A stretch of DNA of 64,000 nucleotides from CBDFGS01 sp965247255 (GCA_965247255.1 CBDFGS010000009.1:310001-374000), one strand, 5' to 3'; numbered from the stretch's first letter, positions 1 to 8,860 are shown. The notes: a model not told the origin generated them from the letters alone. A program made the numbers and translations.

Positions 1-1127
1 TAGCCCAGGTCCGGGCCGCTGGCATCGTCCCGTATGACGAGCTCCGGTGACCAGGTTGCGCCCTCGTCGTCGCTCACGATCACACCGATGCCGAGGGGGG
101 GCTTTCGGCGCCCAAACAGCACCACTATACGGCCGTCGTTCAAGCGCAGGGGCCAGGGCGAACGGTAGTAGTACCCGCGGACGGCGGCTTGCTGGGAGCC
201 TGGCCTCCATGGCGACCGTCCCCACGCAACGATGGGCTTAGGCTGACTCCAGCTATAGCCCCCGTCGTCGGAGTAGGCCATCTGAATCGCGTGGCGGATA
301 CCGCCGATGTTGAGCACGTAGCAGTGCAGCCGCCCCGATGGCAGCAGCAACAGTCCCGGGTAGGTGGGGCGACCCAGGCCCGTGGAATCAAAGGCTGCAA
401 GCGCAAGGAAATTCCACGAGAGGCCGTTGTCGTCCGATCCGTAGACCGCGACCCCTCCAGGGTTACCGCCGCCCCCGACGCTCATCGCCCCCATCTGCGT
501 GCCGTCCGGGAAGTTGACGAGTGGGTGCGCATCCCTGAACACACTGCTGTTTCCCGGGGGTGGACGCACTCTCGTCGGGACGTCTTCCCACGTCCGGCCA
601 CGGTCCGCCGAGCGGAAGGCGAAGCACTCCAGCGACAGATCTCCGTTCTCGTCCGGCGGGCCGGTGGCGGTACGGGTGAAATAGACCGCGGCATCGGGGC
701 TGGTAAGATCGATGCGCTGGCGGGTCACCTCCGGCACGCCGGCGCGAGCCCGCCCCTCTTCGGCCGTCATCTCTGTGTTCCAGTAGTTGACGTCCCACAG
801 ATCGGCGCGAGCCAGCGCGGCCCGCTTATCTTCCAGAGGCCTGGACTCATCGTAAACAACCACGTCGTCTTCACGTGGCCAGGTCTCGCCGCCGTCGGTG
901 GAGCGCTGGAGCAGTATATTTGCCCGGCTTGGATAGCCCGATATGAAGGAGTGTCTGACGTCAGCGGGCTCACGATAGGAGCTAGGCGCGTGGCTGTGCA
1001 GCACGGCGATCTCGCCATCTCCGTAGTTGAAGATGCCGCTCTGGCGCGGGTGGCCGCAGTAGGTCTCCTTGCTGTAGCAGAGCTTGATGTGGCGGACCTC
1101 TGTCAGCGCCGGCGTCTGCGGTGTCAT
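1..1127 (-). CDS. Asp-box (BNR/sialidase-fold) protein, 3' end outside window
   Basis: The minus strand is open from an ATG at 1127-1125 to the window edge, 375 codons without a stop. The product has five Asp-box motifs of the S-x-D-x-G-x-T-W type (RSTDGGETW, RSADRGRTW, GSDDNGLSW, YSDDGGYSW, VSDDEGATW), the hallmark of a six-bladed sialidase beta-propeller. No signal peptide is visible at the start. Its ATG overlaps the miaA stop as ATGA, with GGAGG just upstream, so translation is probably coupled to miaA. The family includes exo-alpha-sialidases and many uncharacterised glycosidase-like propellers. Activity on sialic acid is not shown, and the catalytic set cannot be checked because the C-terminus is missing. 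A second, different Asp-box protein lies at 47245-48393. Confidence 0.85.
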   Translation of the reverse strand, partial: MTPQTPALTEVRHIKLCYSKETYCGHPRQSGIFNYGDGEIAVLHSHAPSSYREPADVRHSFISGYPSRANILLQRSTDGGETWPREDDVVVYDESRPLEDKRAALARADLWDVNYWNTEMTAEEGRARAGVPEVTRQRIDLTSPDAAVYFTRTATGPPDENGDLSLECFAFRSADRGRTWEDVPTRVRPPPGNSSVFRDAHPLVNFPDGTQMGAMSVGGGGNPGGVAVYGSDDNGLSWNFLALAAFDSTGLGRPTYPGLLLLPSGRLHCYVLNIGGIRHAIQMAYSDDGGYSWSQPKPIVAWGRSPWRPGSQQAAVRGYYYRSPWPLRLNDGRIVVLFGRRKPPLGIGVIVSDDEGATWSPELVIRDDASGPDLG

Positions 1128-2131
1128 GAGGCCTCCATAGCACCTTTTCGTGTTAAGCGGCTTCCCTCGTTGTTCGGTGATTTCTTTACTGTACCGTCGA
1201 CGCGGGTTAACTGCTCCCCGGCCCACTCCGCGGCTTCATTGAGCCCCGTCGTGGTGCCCTGGAACCAGCGTATTCGCTCGTCTTCCAAACGGAACCAGTT
1301 GTATTGCTGGCGGGCAAGCTTCCGGGTCCGGCGCTTGATCTCCGCGGTAGCTTCGTCGAGCGTTCCCCTACCCGCCAGATACGCCGCAATCTCGCTATAC
1401 CCGATACCGGACATCGATGGCAAGTTGAGGCCGTAGCCGCGCTTCAGCAGCGCCTTGACTTCGTTGACGAGTCCCTGCTCGATCATGGCGTCGACTCGGC
1501 CCTCGATCCTCGCGTAGAGAGTCGGCCTGTCAAGCGTCAGCCCAATTACAACCTGGCCGAAGGACGGCGGCTTCTGCTTCGGGCTTGCTCCGGAAGGCGA
1601 GCTAGATTGCAAGACCTCCAGAGCGCGGACCACTCGTCGGGGATTGGCCGGGTCGACCCTGCTCGCTGCCTCTGGGTCTAACAGGGCCAGCTGCTGGTGG
1701 AGCGCCCTGGCGCCGTCGGTGCTCACCTTCGCCTCTAGCTCGGCGCGGAGCTCCCGGTCGGGCTGCACTTCAGGGACTTGCCAGCCCTCCAGGAGAGCCC
1801 AGACGTACTGCCCGCTCCCACCTACCACGATGGGGAGCCTCGACCGAGACAGGACCTCCTCGATGGCCTCTCGTGCCTGGCGCAGGTAGCGTGCCAGGCT
1901 GTACTCCTCGTCAGGTCCTACGATGTCGATGAGGTGGTGGGGCGCCGCCGCAAGGTCGGCGGCGGGCGGCTTGGCGGTGCCGATATCCATCTGCCGGTAG
2001 ACCTGGCGGCTGTCGGCGCTTACGATCTCCCCGCCGTAGTCCCTGGCGATGCGTGCTGCGAGGGCGCTCTTCCCCGTGGCGGTGGGCCCGACTACGGCGA
2101 GAACGCTCTGTCCGGTCCTATCGGCCGTCAT
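1124..2131 (-). CDS. miaA: tRNA dimethylallyltransferase
   Basis: MiaA transfers a dimethylallyl group to the N6 of A37 in tRNAs that read UNN codons. The 335-residue product starts with a P-loop, GPTATGKS, at about residues 15-22. It also shows the family motifs DSRQVY, DIGTAKP (substrate and tRNA binding), GGSGQY and a C-terminal QQYNWFR. Length is normal for the family (about 300-340). The start overlaps the tpiA stop by ATGA, and its own stop overlaps the next start by ATGA, so it sits mid-operon in a tpiA-miaA-(Asp-box protein) unit on the minus strand. Confidence 0.96.
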   Translation of the reverse strand: MTADRTGQSVLAVVGPTATGKSALAARIARDYGGEIVSADSRQVYRQMDIGTAKPPAADLAAAPHHLIDIVGPDEEYSLARYLRQAREAIEEVLSRSRLPIVVGGSGQYVWALLEGWQVPEVQPDRELRAELEAKVSTDGARALHQQLALLDPEAASRVDPANPRRVVRALEVLQSSSPSGASPKQKPPSFGQVVIGLTLDRPTLYARIEGRVDAMIEQGLVNEVKALLKRGYGLNLPSMSGIGYSEIAAYLAGRGTLDEATAEIKRRTRKLARQQYNWFRLEDERIRWFQGTTTGLNEAAEWAGEQLTRVDGTVKKSPNNEGSRLTRKGAMEAS

Positions 2132-2886
2132 CTCATCGCGGCGGCAGCCCTACGCGCGAGCTCTACGAACGAGTCGGGTTTTAGGCTGGCGCCTCCCACC
2201 AGCGCGCCGTCCACATCCGGTTGCCGGACGAAACCGGCCACGTTGTCCTCGGTGACGCTGCCACCGTACAGGATGGGAACGTCCGAGGCCGCGCTATCGC
2301 TGGCGCGTTGCGCCAGGTGGCCCCGGATGTGGGCCATTATCTCCTGGGCGTCATCCGTGGTGGCGGCCTTACCAGTGCCGATGGCCCACACGGGCTCGTA
2401 TGCCACCACAAGCCCCTCCAGGGACGCGACCCGCGACAGGCCCAGTCGCACCTGCCGCTCCACGGTTGCCTCCGCGATACCTCCCTCGCGCTGGTCCAGT
2501 GTCTCGCCGACGCACAGGATAGGCCTGAGCCCAGCCGTTAGCGCCGCCTCCACCTTCCGGCTGACCAGCGCATCCGACTCTCCGAGAACGTGCCGGCGCT
2601 CGGAGTGCCCCACGATGACGTACTCGCAAAGCTCCGCGAGCATGCCGGGCGACACCTCTCCTGTGTACGCGCCGCTGCTCTCGAAGTACACGTCCTGGGC
2701 GCCCAGGGCTATGCTGGAGCCTTTCAGCATCTCGCTTAGAGGATACAGCGCCGGAAATGGAGGGCAAACGACCACGCCAATTCCTTCAACGGCTTCCAGG
2801 CCCAGCTTCATGCCAGAGAGGAGCTCGCGGCCCTCGGCCACGGTGGTGTTCATCTTCCAGTTTCCGGCGATGATGGGCGATGCCAA
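2128..2886 (-). CDS. tpiA: Triose-phosphate isomerase
   Basis: This cytosolic TIM-barrel enzyme interconverts dihydroxyacetone phosphate and glyceraldehyde 3-phosphate. The 252-residue product has all catalytic elements: the N-terminal Lys in AGNWKMN, the His in VGHSERR, the Glu in YEPVWAIGTGK, and the phosphate-binding YGGSVTEDN. Length matches the family. It is first in a tight minus-strand group with miaA and overlaps it by 4 bp. apgM and pgk lie nearby on the same strand but are separated by two plus-strand genes, so lower-glycolysis genes cluster loosely here. Confidence 0.97.
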   Translation of the reverse strand: MASPIIAGNWKMNTTVAEGRELLSGMKLGLEAVEGIGVVVCPPFPALYPLSEMLKGSSIALGAQDVYFESSGAYTGEVSPGMLAELCEYVIVGHSERRHVLGESDALVSRKVEAALTAGLRPILCVGETLDQREGGIAEATVERQVRLGLSRVASLEGLVVAYEPVWAIGTGKAATTDDAQEIMAHIRGHLAQRASDSAASDVPILYGGSVTEDNVAGFVRQPDVDGALVGGASLKPDSFVELARRAAAAMR

Positions 2887-3139
2887 AACGAGCCTCCAGT
2901 AGCGTTCGCGGTAGCCGCTTCCGCCGAGCGCATTTTACACGAAGCCGGCGACCTCGCTGCGCTCGAGAGGCGATCTTTCAGGCCAAGTTGAGGGGATGGC
3001 TGGGGCGTCCCTTGGGGGGCCCGACTCACAACCAAATGAATGGGGAAGCACATTCGTGATATGTTGAGAGCCACACCCCAGTCCGAGTCTCTCGTCGTCC
3101 CGCCGGCAACGCTCATTCGTTGATTCGGGAGTATCTGCC

Positions 3140-3946
3140 ATCAGCGAGCAACGATCTACCAAACTAACGGTACCGCGAGAAGAGGCTGCGCGACAGATCG
3201 AACTACGTATTTCAAAAGGACAGCTTCTCCTCGAACGGGAAGTTGCCGACGAATCGGACTTCGACGCTGCTCGCAATGATTATTACACCTGGGATGAATA
3301 CAACGAAACTATGGTCGGCCAACTGACAGATGACCCGGACTTCATATACGAATACAGGAACAGGGTCGCATTTGCTACTTACGCGCGCCAAACGCTTCAT
3401 GAGCGCGTCGACGAGGATAGGCAGAGTATCAGGTCCAAAATGAGGAAGCTCGGGTCAATCCTAGAGCGCCTCGAACTCTTCGAAGGGACTTCAGAAACTC
3501 CAGAGATCACGTTGGCAAAGCGGCCCAGGGTTTTTCTTGCTCACGGCGGGCAGTCCGCTAATCGGGATCAACTTGAATTGTTCCTCTGGCGCGACGGTTT
3601 GCGCCCGGTGATAGTGGAGGAGATGCCTTCGCTTGGCATGGGCCCCGACGATAAGGTTGACTACTATATGCGCGACGGCGCCTTCGCGGTGATATTGGCT
3701 GAAGCGGAACGCCCAAGTAGTCAGGATGGAAAGCTGTACCCGCGGTTGAACATTGTCGACGAAATCGCCCGGGTACGGAAAGTCCTGGCGAGCAAGTTCA
3801 TCGTCTTTCTCGAATCTGGGCTCAACCTTCCGTCTAATGAATCAGGGATCACGTGGGAAGGGTTTGAAAGCGGCGGCATAGCGCTCGTTTTTCCGGCGTT
3901 AGGCAGGGAGTTGGCCGCGCACAAGATCGTTGGTCTTGACGATTGA
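3140..3946 (+). CDS. TIR-like nucleotide-binding/NADase-type protein, start codon apparently ATC
   Basis: The C-terminal half matches the TIR-like family once called predicted nucleotide-binding proteins (PF10137 type). Counting from 3140, VFLAHG lies near residues 131-136, followed by a GLRPVIVEE strand, and the Glu in NIVDEIARV near residue 208 sits where TIR NADases carry the catalytic Glu. The first 120 residues are charged and helical. The first ATG (3311) would remove a plainly coding stretch including LTVPREEAARQIE and ISKGQLLLE. That frame is open upstream only to a TGA at 3065-3067 and has no ATG, GTG or TTG. At 3140 the codon ATC is followed by AGC GAG CAA, with GGAG eight bases upstream, exactly where ATG would be expected. 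I infer a mutated start, a rare ATC start or a base error. A role in anti-phage or NAD+-depleting defence is family knowledge only; no partner gene is adjacent. Confidence 0.7.
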   Translation: MSEQRSTKLTVPREEAARQIELRISKGQLLLEREVADESDFDAARNDYYTWDEYNETMVGQLTDDPDFIYEYRNRVAFATYARQTLHERVDEDRQSIRSKMRKLGSILERLELFEGTSETPEITLAKRPRVFLAHGGQSANRDQLELFLWRDGLRPVIVEEMPSLGMGPDDKVDYYMRDGAFAVILAEAERPSSQDGKLYPRLNIVDEIARVRKVLASKFIVFLESGLNLPSNESGITWEGFESGGIALVFPALGRELAAHKIVGLDD

Positions 3947-3988
3947 ACTTGTCGGCACGATTCCTCAGTGGAAATGGAGGTGTTGAAA

Positions 3989-4429
3989 ATGGCGCGAGTT
4001 GAGGCAAGTGTAGTTATCAACCGGCCTGTGAATGAGGTGTGGGCATACGCCAGCGTACCTGAGAATACACCCAATTTCGCGACCGGTGTCGAAGAGCGGA
4101 CCCAGACCAGTGAAGGGCCTATGGGCGTCGGCGCTACTGGCCGGGACGTAACAGCGCTGCTGGGGCGCAGGGTAGAGAGCACCTGGGAGATCACGGAGTG
4201 GGAGCCTGAGAAGAAGACCTCGGTCAAGAGCACGTCCGGCCCTGTTGGTTACGAGGGCAGCTTTACCTATGAGTCGGTGCAAGGCGGCACGAAGCTCACG
4301 GTGGTTTTCGAGGCGGACCTGCGTGGCTTCTTCAAGCTGGCCGAGCCGATTGTCGTTCGGACTGCAACGAGACAGATCGAGTCGTCAAACGAGACTCTCA
4401 AAGACATACTGGAATCGCGCGCGGCCTGA
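3989..4429 (+). CDS. SRPBCC-family protein (polyketide cyclase/dehydrase-like)
   Basis: The product is about 146 residues with the START/Bet v1-like pattern: an N-terminal strand ASVVINRPVNEVW, a central block of strands (STWEITEWEPEKK, GSFTYESVQGGTK), and a long C-terminal helix after FKLAEPIVV. Proteins of this fold bind hydrophobic ligands in a deep cavity, and the ligand cannot be predicted here. The ATG at 3989 is chosen because GGAGGT at 3976-3981 sits seven bases upstream. In-frame GTG 3968 and ATG 3974 would place that ribosome site inside the gene. It follows the TIR-like gene by about 40 bases on the same strand and may be cotranscribed, but no functional link is evident. Confidence 0.75.
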   Translation: MARVEASVVINRPVNEVWAYASVPENTPNFATGVEERTQTSEGPMGVGATGRDVTALLGRRVESTWEITEWEPEKKTSVKSTSGPVGYEGSFTYESVQGGTKLTVVFEADLRGFFKLAEPIVVRTATRQIESSNETLKDILESRAA

Positions 4430-4514
4430 GTTCCCTAGGAGGCACTCGGGACTACGAAAGGCCCAGGAGGCAGCGGGCGGCGCGCCGCGACAGCCGGACC
4501 GCCGGTGGGCCAGC

Positions 4515-5720
4515 CTAGGGACCGAACTTGCGTAGCTTGCCCGCGTGCGCCAACGCGGTCATCATGACACTGACCGCGGGCATGCGCCCGAGGCTTCCCG
4601 TCCCGCACGAGCGCTCCGAGAACCCGGATACTCCTTCGTCCTTGGTGAGGCGTGAGCGCACCAAAAGTGGCACCGGATGCCAGCTATGGGCGCCCATCAC
4701 GGCTGGGGTGGAGTGGTCTCCGGCGACGATGAGCGCCTCCGGCTCCAGCCCAAGCAAACGAGGGACAGCGGCGTCCAGCTCCTCCAGCGAGGCGACCTTG
4801 GCGTCGAAGTCGCCGTCCTCCCCCGCCGTGTCCGCGGGCTTGTAGTGGAGGAAGAAGAAGTCGAAATCGCTGTAGCTATCCTCTAGCGTATCCAGCTCTT
4901 CGGCGAAGGTCGAGCCTGTTGGCAGGACCTCCATGCCGGTCAGCTCCGCGAGACCCCGGTACATCGGGTAGCCGGCGATGGCCGCGGCCCTCAGCCTGTA
5001 CGCCTGGGCCATGTTGGGCCAGTCCGGCAGCCGGGAGAACCCCCTCAGCAACACGGTGTTCGCCCTAGCTCGCCCGTCCAGTGCCCGGGCGGCTGCGGCG
5101 ACAAAGTCATTAGCAGCGCGCGCTGTTTCGCGAGAGTCCGCGGAGAGCGCCGTGGCTTCCAGCGTCGCTACACCCTCTAAGCCAGGGTCGGTGTCGCCAA
5201 CGTGCTCACCGACACCGTCACCTGCGATGACCATCACAAACCGATGCTCGCGCACAGGGTAGACCGAGATCTCGACACCCGGTACTTCGATCTCGCCGAG
5301 GAGCTTTACCAGCGGTGCGCTCTCTTCACTGGGGATGCGACCGGCACGCCGGTCTGTCACCACCCCTGAGCTACCGACGGTGCCCAGGTTGCCCCTTGCC
5401 GCGATATCGGTCGGCGCCAGCTCGACGCCTACGCCAAGGGCTTCGAGCACCCCGCGCCCGATGAGGTATTTCACGGGGTCGTAGCCGAACAGCGCGAGGT
5501 GTCCGGGGCCGCTGCCAGGCGTAATCCCAGGCGCCACTGGGGTGGTCAGGCCGCACGCGCTCTGCCGTGCCAGGGCGTCGAGGTTGGGCAGCGACGCTGT
5601 TTCGAGCTCGGACCTGCCGGTATCCGGGTGGGGCAGTCCGCCGAGCCCATCGACTACGAGCATCACGATCTTGGACTCGGTGCGCTGAGACACTTCTGCC
5701 AGGTAGGGGAAGTCGATCAA
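4515..5720 (-). CDS. apgM: Cofactor-independent phosphoglycerate mutase, archaeal (ApgM) type
   Basis: This enzyme converts 3-phosphoglycerate to 2-phosphoglycerate in glycolysis. The 401-residue product has the alkaline-phosphatase superfamily metal motif VVDGLGG near the N-terminus, the phosphoserine loop TPGSGPGHLALFGYDP, and GDHSTPAVMGAHSWHPVP near the C-terminus. Length and motifs fit the archaeal-type iPGM (about 400 residues) rather than the 510-residue bacterial GpmI. The start is a TTG overlapping the pgk stop (TTGA), so the two consecutive glycolytic steps are translationally coupled. Confidence 0.92.
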   Translation of the reverse strand: MIDFPYLAEVSQRTESKIVMLVVDGLGGLPHPDTGRSELETASLPNLDALARQSACGLTTPVAPGITPGSGPGHLALFGYDPVKYLIGRGVLEALGVGVELAPTDIAARGNLGTVGSSGVVTDRRAGRIPSEESAPLVKLLGEIEVPGVEISVYPVREHRFVMVIAGDGVGEHVGDTDPGLEGVATLEATALSADSRETARAANDFVAAAARALDGRARANTVLLRGFSRLPDWPNMAQAYRLRAAAIAGYPMYRGLAELTGMEVLPTGSTFAEELDTLEDSYSDFDFFFLHYKPADTAGEDGDFDAKVASLEELDAAVPRLLGLEPEALIVAGDHSTPAVMGAHSWHPVPLLVRSRLTKDEGVSGFSERSCGTGSLGRMPAVSVMMTALAHAGKLRKFGP

Positions 5721-6931
5721 GCCTTGCCCTCCAGGTCCGCCCGATTCATCAGCGCTGCCACGCCCGGCAGTGCCCTACCCTCCAGCAGCTCCAGCGAGGC
5801 GCCGCCCCCGGTGGACACGTGCGTCATATCTCCAGCCAGCCCCAGCCCTATGATCGCCTCAGCGGTCGAGCCGCCTCCGAGAATAGTCGTGGCGTGCGTC
5901 ATGCCGGCCAGCTTCGTGGCAACGCGGGTTGTACCCTCGGCGAAGCTATCCCACTCGTGAACGCCGAGCGGGCCGTTCCAGACCACAGTGCGTGCCGGGT
6001 CCAACGCGTTCTCGAACGACTCGACAGTCCGGGGACCGATGTCCATGATACGCCATGTCTCGGGTATGTCGCGGACGTCGGCGACGCGGTGCGTCGCCTC
6101 TTCCGAGAACGTGTCGGCGACGACGACGTCCACCGGCAGCAACAGCTCCACACCGCGCTTGCCAGCGGCCGCGATGACATCGGCGGCCACGCTTACCAGG
6201 CCCTCCTCCACCTGCGACTCGCCCACCTCAACCCCTTCCGCCCGCAAGAATGTCGCCGCCATGCCGCCACCTATCAGCAGCGTGTCGACCCTTTCGACGA
6301 GATTGCGAAGCGCCGCGATCTTGTCCGAGACCTTGGCGCCGCCTAGGATGGCGACAAATGGGCGCTCAGGCGAGCCTAGGGCCTCGCCCAGGTAGCGGAG
6401 CTCCCGTTCCATCAGGTGTCCGGCCACCGCCGGTAGAAATCGCGTCACTCCTACTGTAGAAGCGTGCGCCCTATGGGCCGCGCCGAAGGCGTCGTTCACG
6501 TATACCTCGGCCACCGACGCCAGCTCGCGCGCGAATTCCGCGTCGTTCGCCTCCTCGCCGGCGTGGAAGCGCAGGTTCTCCAACATGATCAATCCGCCCG
6601 GTCCCATCGCGTGGACGACGTCGTATACGTCCGGCCCCACGCAGTCGGACGCCTGCGGCACCAGCTCGTCGAGGAGCTCCGAAAGCCGCCTGGAGACCGG
6701 CGCCATTCGGAGCTCCTCGACTACCCTCCCCTCGGGGCGCCCCAGATGCGAGCACAGCACTACCCTGCACTGCTGGTCGATTAGGTACCGTACGGTGGGG
6801 AGAGAGCCCACGATGCGCGAGTCGTCGCCGATCTCGGTGGTGCCCGGACGGAAGGGAACGTTGTAGTCCACGCGCACCAACACGGTCTTGCGGGCTAGGT
6901 CGATATCCTGGAGGGTGGCTTTCTGTGTCAT
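5717..6931 (-). CDS. pgk: Phosphoglycerate kinase
   Basis: Pgk transfers phosphate from 1,3-bisphosphoglycerate to ADP. Motifs in order are VRVDYNVPF (usual form VRVDFNVP), SHLGRP, GGAKVSDKIAAL, VWNGPLGVHEWDSFAEGT, and the nucleotide-binding TILGGGSTAEAI with STGGGASLELLEG. The ATG at 6931 gives 404 residues, close to the family norm. A GTG 45 bases upstream (6976) is in frame but adds a sequence unlike the family. The stop overlaps the apgM start. No strong ribosome site precedes 6931, so the start is moderately certain. Confidence 0.96.
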   Translation of the reverse strand: MTQKATLQDIDLARKTVLVRVDYNVPFRPGTTEIGDDSRIVGSLPTVRYLIDQQCRVVLCSHLGRPEGRVVEELRMAPVSRRLSELLDELVPQASDCVGPDVYDVVHAMGPGGLIMLENLRFHAGEEANDAEFARELASVAEVYVNDAFGAAHRAHASTVGVTRFLPAVAGHLMERELRYLGEALGSPERPFVAILGGAKVSDKIAALRNLVERVDTLLIGGGMAATFLRAEGVEVGESQVEEGLVSVAADVIAAAGKRGVELLLPVDVVVADTFSEEATHRVADVRDIPETWRIMDIGPRTVESFENALDPARTVVWNGPLGVHEWDSFAEGTTRVATKLAGMTHATTILGGGSTAEAIIGLGLAGDMTHVSTGGGASLELLEGRALPGVAALMNRADLEGKA

Positions 6932-7096
6932 TGCCGAGCGGGCACCCCAGAACTCCCAGGGCGCGTGGGACAGCACCAGTCGAGGATGCGGCCCTGAACG
7001 GTTTCCACCTCGCCTGGGTTTTCGACGCTGGCTATCTGGCTAAGGTCTCGCTTGGGCACGATCCAGAGACCATGGGCCTCACTCGAGGCGGACAGC

Positions 7097-8182
7097 TCAG
7101 GCGGAATCAGGGCCGACCAGCGAATCCACCAGCTCTCTCGCTGTCGAGATAGCCTGAGGCGATGCTCCGTCGATGCGTAGAGCTGTTTCCGCCTCCGCTC
7201 GGAGGCTCGCCAACAGCTGTTCCGAGTACTCCCTCGCGCCGAGGTCCTCCAGTACCACACGCAGCGCAGTCACGTCGTCCTGCTCCAGGACGCGCTTGAA
7301 GTATATGTCTCCGAGGCGGCGTTTCACGCTAACGTCTGCCTTCTCGAAGGCGTAGGCCACGGGTAGCAGCTTCTTCTTGTTTAGGACCTCGGTGGCGGCG
7401 TCGCTCCCCCACAGCTCCCGAATGTCTTCGTGGACCTGGGTGGCGAGGCCCAGCTTCGTCCCGGCCTCTCCAAGAGCGTCCATCGCCGCCGGTCCGGCCG
7501 ACGCGACGAGCCCGCCGAGCTTCATCGCACATGAGAAGAGCGCCCCTGTCTTGCTGGCGGCCATCTCCAGGTAGGCATCGACACTGAGATCGATGCGCTC
7601 CTGAGATTCGAGGTCTTGAAAACGGCCCTCGCAGGCCTCCAAGCCTGCCTGGTCCAGGAGCTGGACAGCGCGGAACGCAGTCTCCGCACCCGCGCCGCGC
7701 TCTTGAAGCCGGAAAACCGCCAACCGGGCGAGTGCGTGCATCCCGTCGCCTGCGTTGATGGCCTGGGCCGGGCCCCACACCCACCACACGGCGTCTCGGC
7801 CGTTCCGCTGGGGGTGACCCCCCTGAACGTCGTCGTGGACCTGACAGAACCCGTCCACGAGGTCCACCCCGGCCGCTGCCGGGAGGGCTAGCTCGACGTC
7901 CCCGCCCGCCAGGAGGCAAGCCGCCAGACAGGCGACGCCGTGGCTGCGTTGAATATGGAGCGGGAGATTACCGTCGCCTCTCTGGTCTTCCCATCCCAGG
8001 TGGTAGGTCATCATCTTGTAGAGAGGCATCTGCCTAGTTTGCATCAGGTCGCGCAGCTCGGCATCGACCAGCGCGGAGAGGTCGTCGATGGCCTTTGTCA
8101 ACGTTGCGGTCTGTCGGACGTCATGGGAGCCGAAGTCGCTTGGTCCGCTTTCGACGGCCTTACGGCCACTCTGCAACCGCAC
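7097..8182 (-). CDS. Polyprenyl synthetase family protein with altered Asp-rich motifs
   Basis: The all-helical product resembles trans-isoprenyl diphosphate synthases. A region around VDGFCQVHDDVQGG corresponds to the first aspartate-rich motif, KTGALFSCAMKLGG to the KT region, and TQVHEDIRELWG to the second motif. Both motifs deviate: canonical DDxxD is reduced to HDDVQ in the first and HEDIRE in the second, so Mg-diphosphate binding may be changed. The start is uncertain. GTG 8182 overlaps tsaC by 85 bases, and a TTG about 25 codons further in is an alternative. It lies directly downstream of tsaC on the minus strand. It could be an active short-chain prenyl synthase or a non-catalytic relative. 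Confidence 0.8.
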   Translation of the reverse strand: MRLQSGRKAVESGPSDFGSHDVRQTATLTKAIDDLSALVDAELRDLMQTRQMPLYKMMTYHLGWEDQRGDGNLPLHIQRSHGVACLAACLLAGGDVELALPAAAGVDLVDGFCQVHDDVQGGHPQRNGRDAVWWVWGPAQAINAGDGMHALARLAVFRLQERGAGAETAFRAVQLLDQAGLEACEGRFQDLESQERIDLSVDAYLEMAASKTGALFSCAMKLGGLVASAGPAAMDALGEAGTKLGLATQVHEDIRELWGSDAATEVLNKKKLLPVAYAFEKADVSVKRRLGDIYFKRVLEQDDVTALRVVLEDLGAREYSEQLLASLRAEAETALRIDGASPQAISTARELVDSLVGPDSA

Positions 8183-8814
8183 ACCTCTTCGATCTCGCGT
8201 TGATGGACCGCGCCCTGACGTGTGATGACAGGCGTGTCGCCGGACAGGTCCAGCACGGTGGACGCGACGCCTACGGGACTGGGCCCACCGTCGACGATCA
8301 GGTCGACCTCGTCTCCCAGGGCAGTGCGGACCATTTCTGCGGTGGTCGGTCCAGACTCACCGGTACGGTTGGCGCTGGTGCCTGTTATCGGAGCGCCGAG
8401 ACCCCGCGCTATGGCGCGCGGGACCCAATGGTCCGGGACTCTCAGCGCGACTGTTTGCCGCCCCCCCGAGACGACTCCCGAAACGCCCGCCGCTTTAGGC
8501 AGCACCAGCGTGAGCGCTCCGGGGAAGAATTGTTCGGCCAAGCGCCAGGCGATGTCCGGGACCTCGGAAGCGAACCGCGCCATGTCGCCGGCGTCGGCAA
8601 GCAAGAGTGGAAGCGGCTGCGTCCTCGGCCGCCCCTTGATCTCGAACAGCCGCTCTACCGCCCTCTCATCCAGCGCAGCCGCCGCCAGCCCGTATAGGGT
8701 ATCCGTGGGGATGCACACGACTCCGCCGCCGCGAAGGATGTCCACCGCTGCGTCGACCTGTCTATTGAGCGCGTCGTCGCGCGGCGCTTGTAATGAATCG
8801 GTTTTAGTGCTCAT
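8098..8814 (-). CDS. tsaC: Threonylcarbamoyl-AMP synthase (YrdC/Sua5 family)
   Basis: TsaC makes threonylcarbamoyl-AMP from Thr, bicarbonate and ATP for t6A37 modification of ANN-decoding tRNAs. The 238-residue product has the YrdC signature: VCIPTDTLYGLAA, FEIKGRPRTQPLPLLL (KxR and ATP contact), FPGALTLVLP, VALRVPDHW, and APITGTSANRTGE with STVLDL. It is short-form YrdC; no Sua5 C-terminal domain is present. The tail after about residue 220 runs beyond the family end and overlaps the polyprenyl synthase frame. A minus-strand TATAAT lies 47 bases upstream. Confidence 0.94.
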   Translation of the reverse strand: MSTKTDSLQAPRDDALNRQVDAAVDILRGGGVVCIPTDTLYGLAAAALDERAVERLFEIKGRPRTQPLPLLLADAGDMARFASEVPDIAWRLAEQFFPGALTLVLPKAAGVSGVVSGGRQTVALRVPDHWVPRAIARGLGAPITGTSANRTGESGPTTAEMVRTALGDEVDLIVDGGPSPVGVASTVLDLSGDTPVITRQGAVHQREIEEVCGCRVAVRPSKADQATSAPMTSDRPQR

Positions 8815-8860
8815 GATAAGGCCGGGAGCAGCCCTTGGTCGGCCTGGCTGCGCCGTGTGG

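Noticed and set aside
189..1436. Long plus-strand open frame of 415 codons
   Set aside because: It is antisense to the Asp-box protein and miaA, lacks any motif, and results from high GC content.
3740..4280. Minus-strand open frames opposite the TIR-like and SRPBCC genes
   Set aside because: They lie antisense to two supported genes and lack family motifs.
6928..7080. Possible small minus-strand gene between the prenyl synthase and pgk (ends ATGA at pgk)
   Set aside because: No ATG or supported start and no recognised motif; the frame only becomes free of the overlapping gene for about 50 codons.
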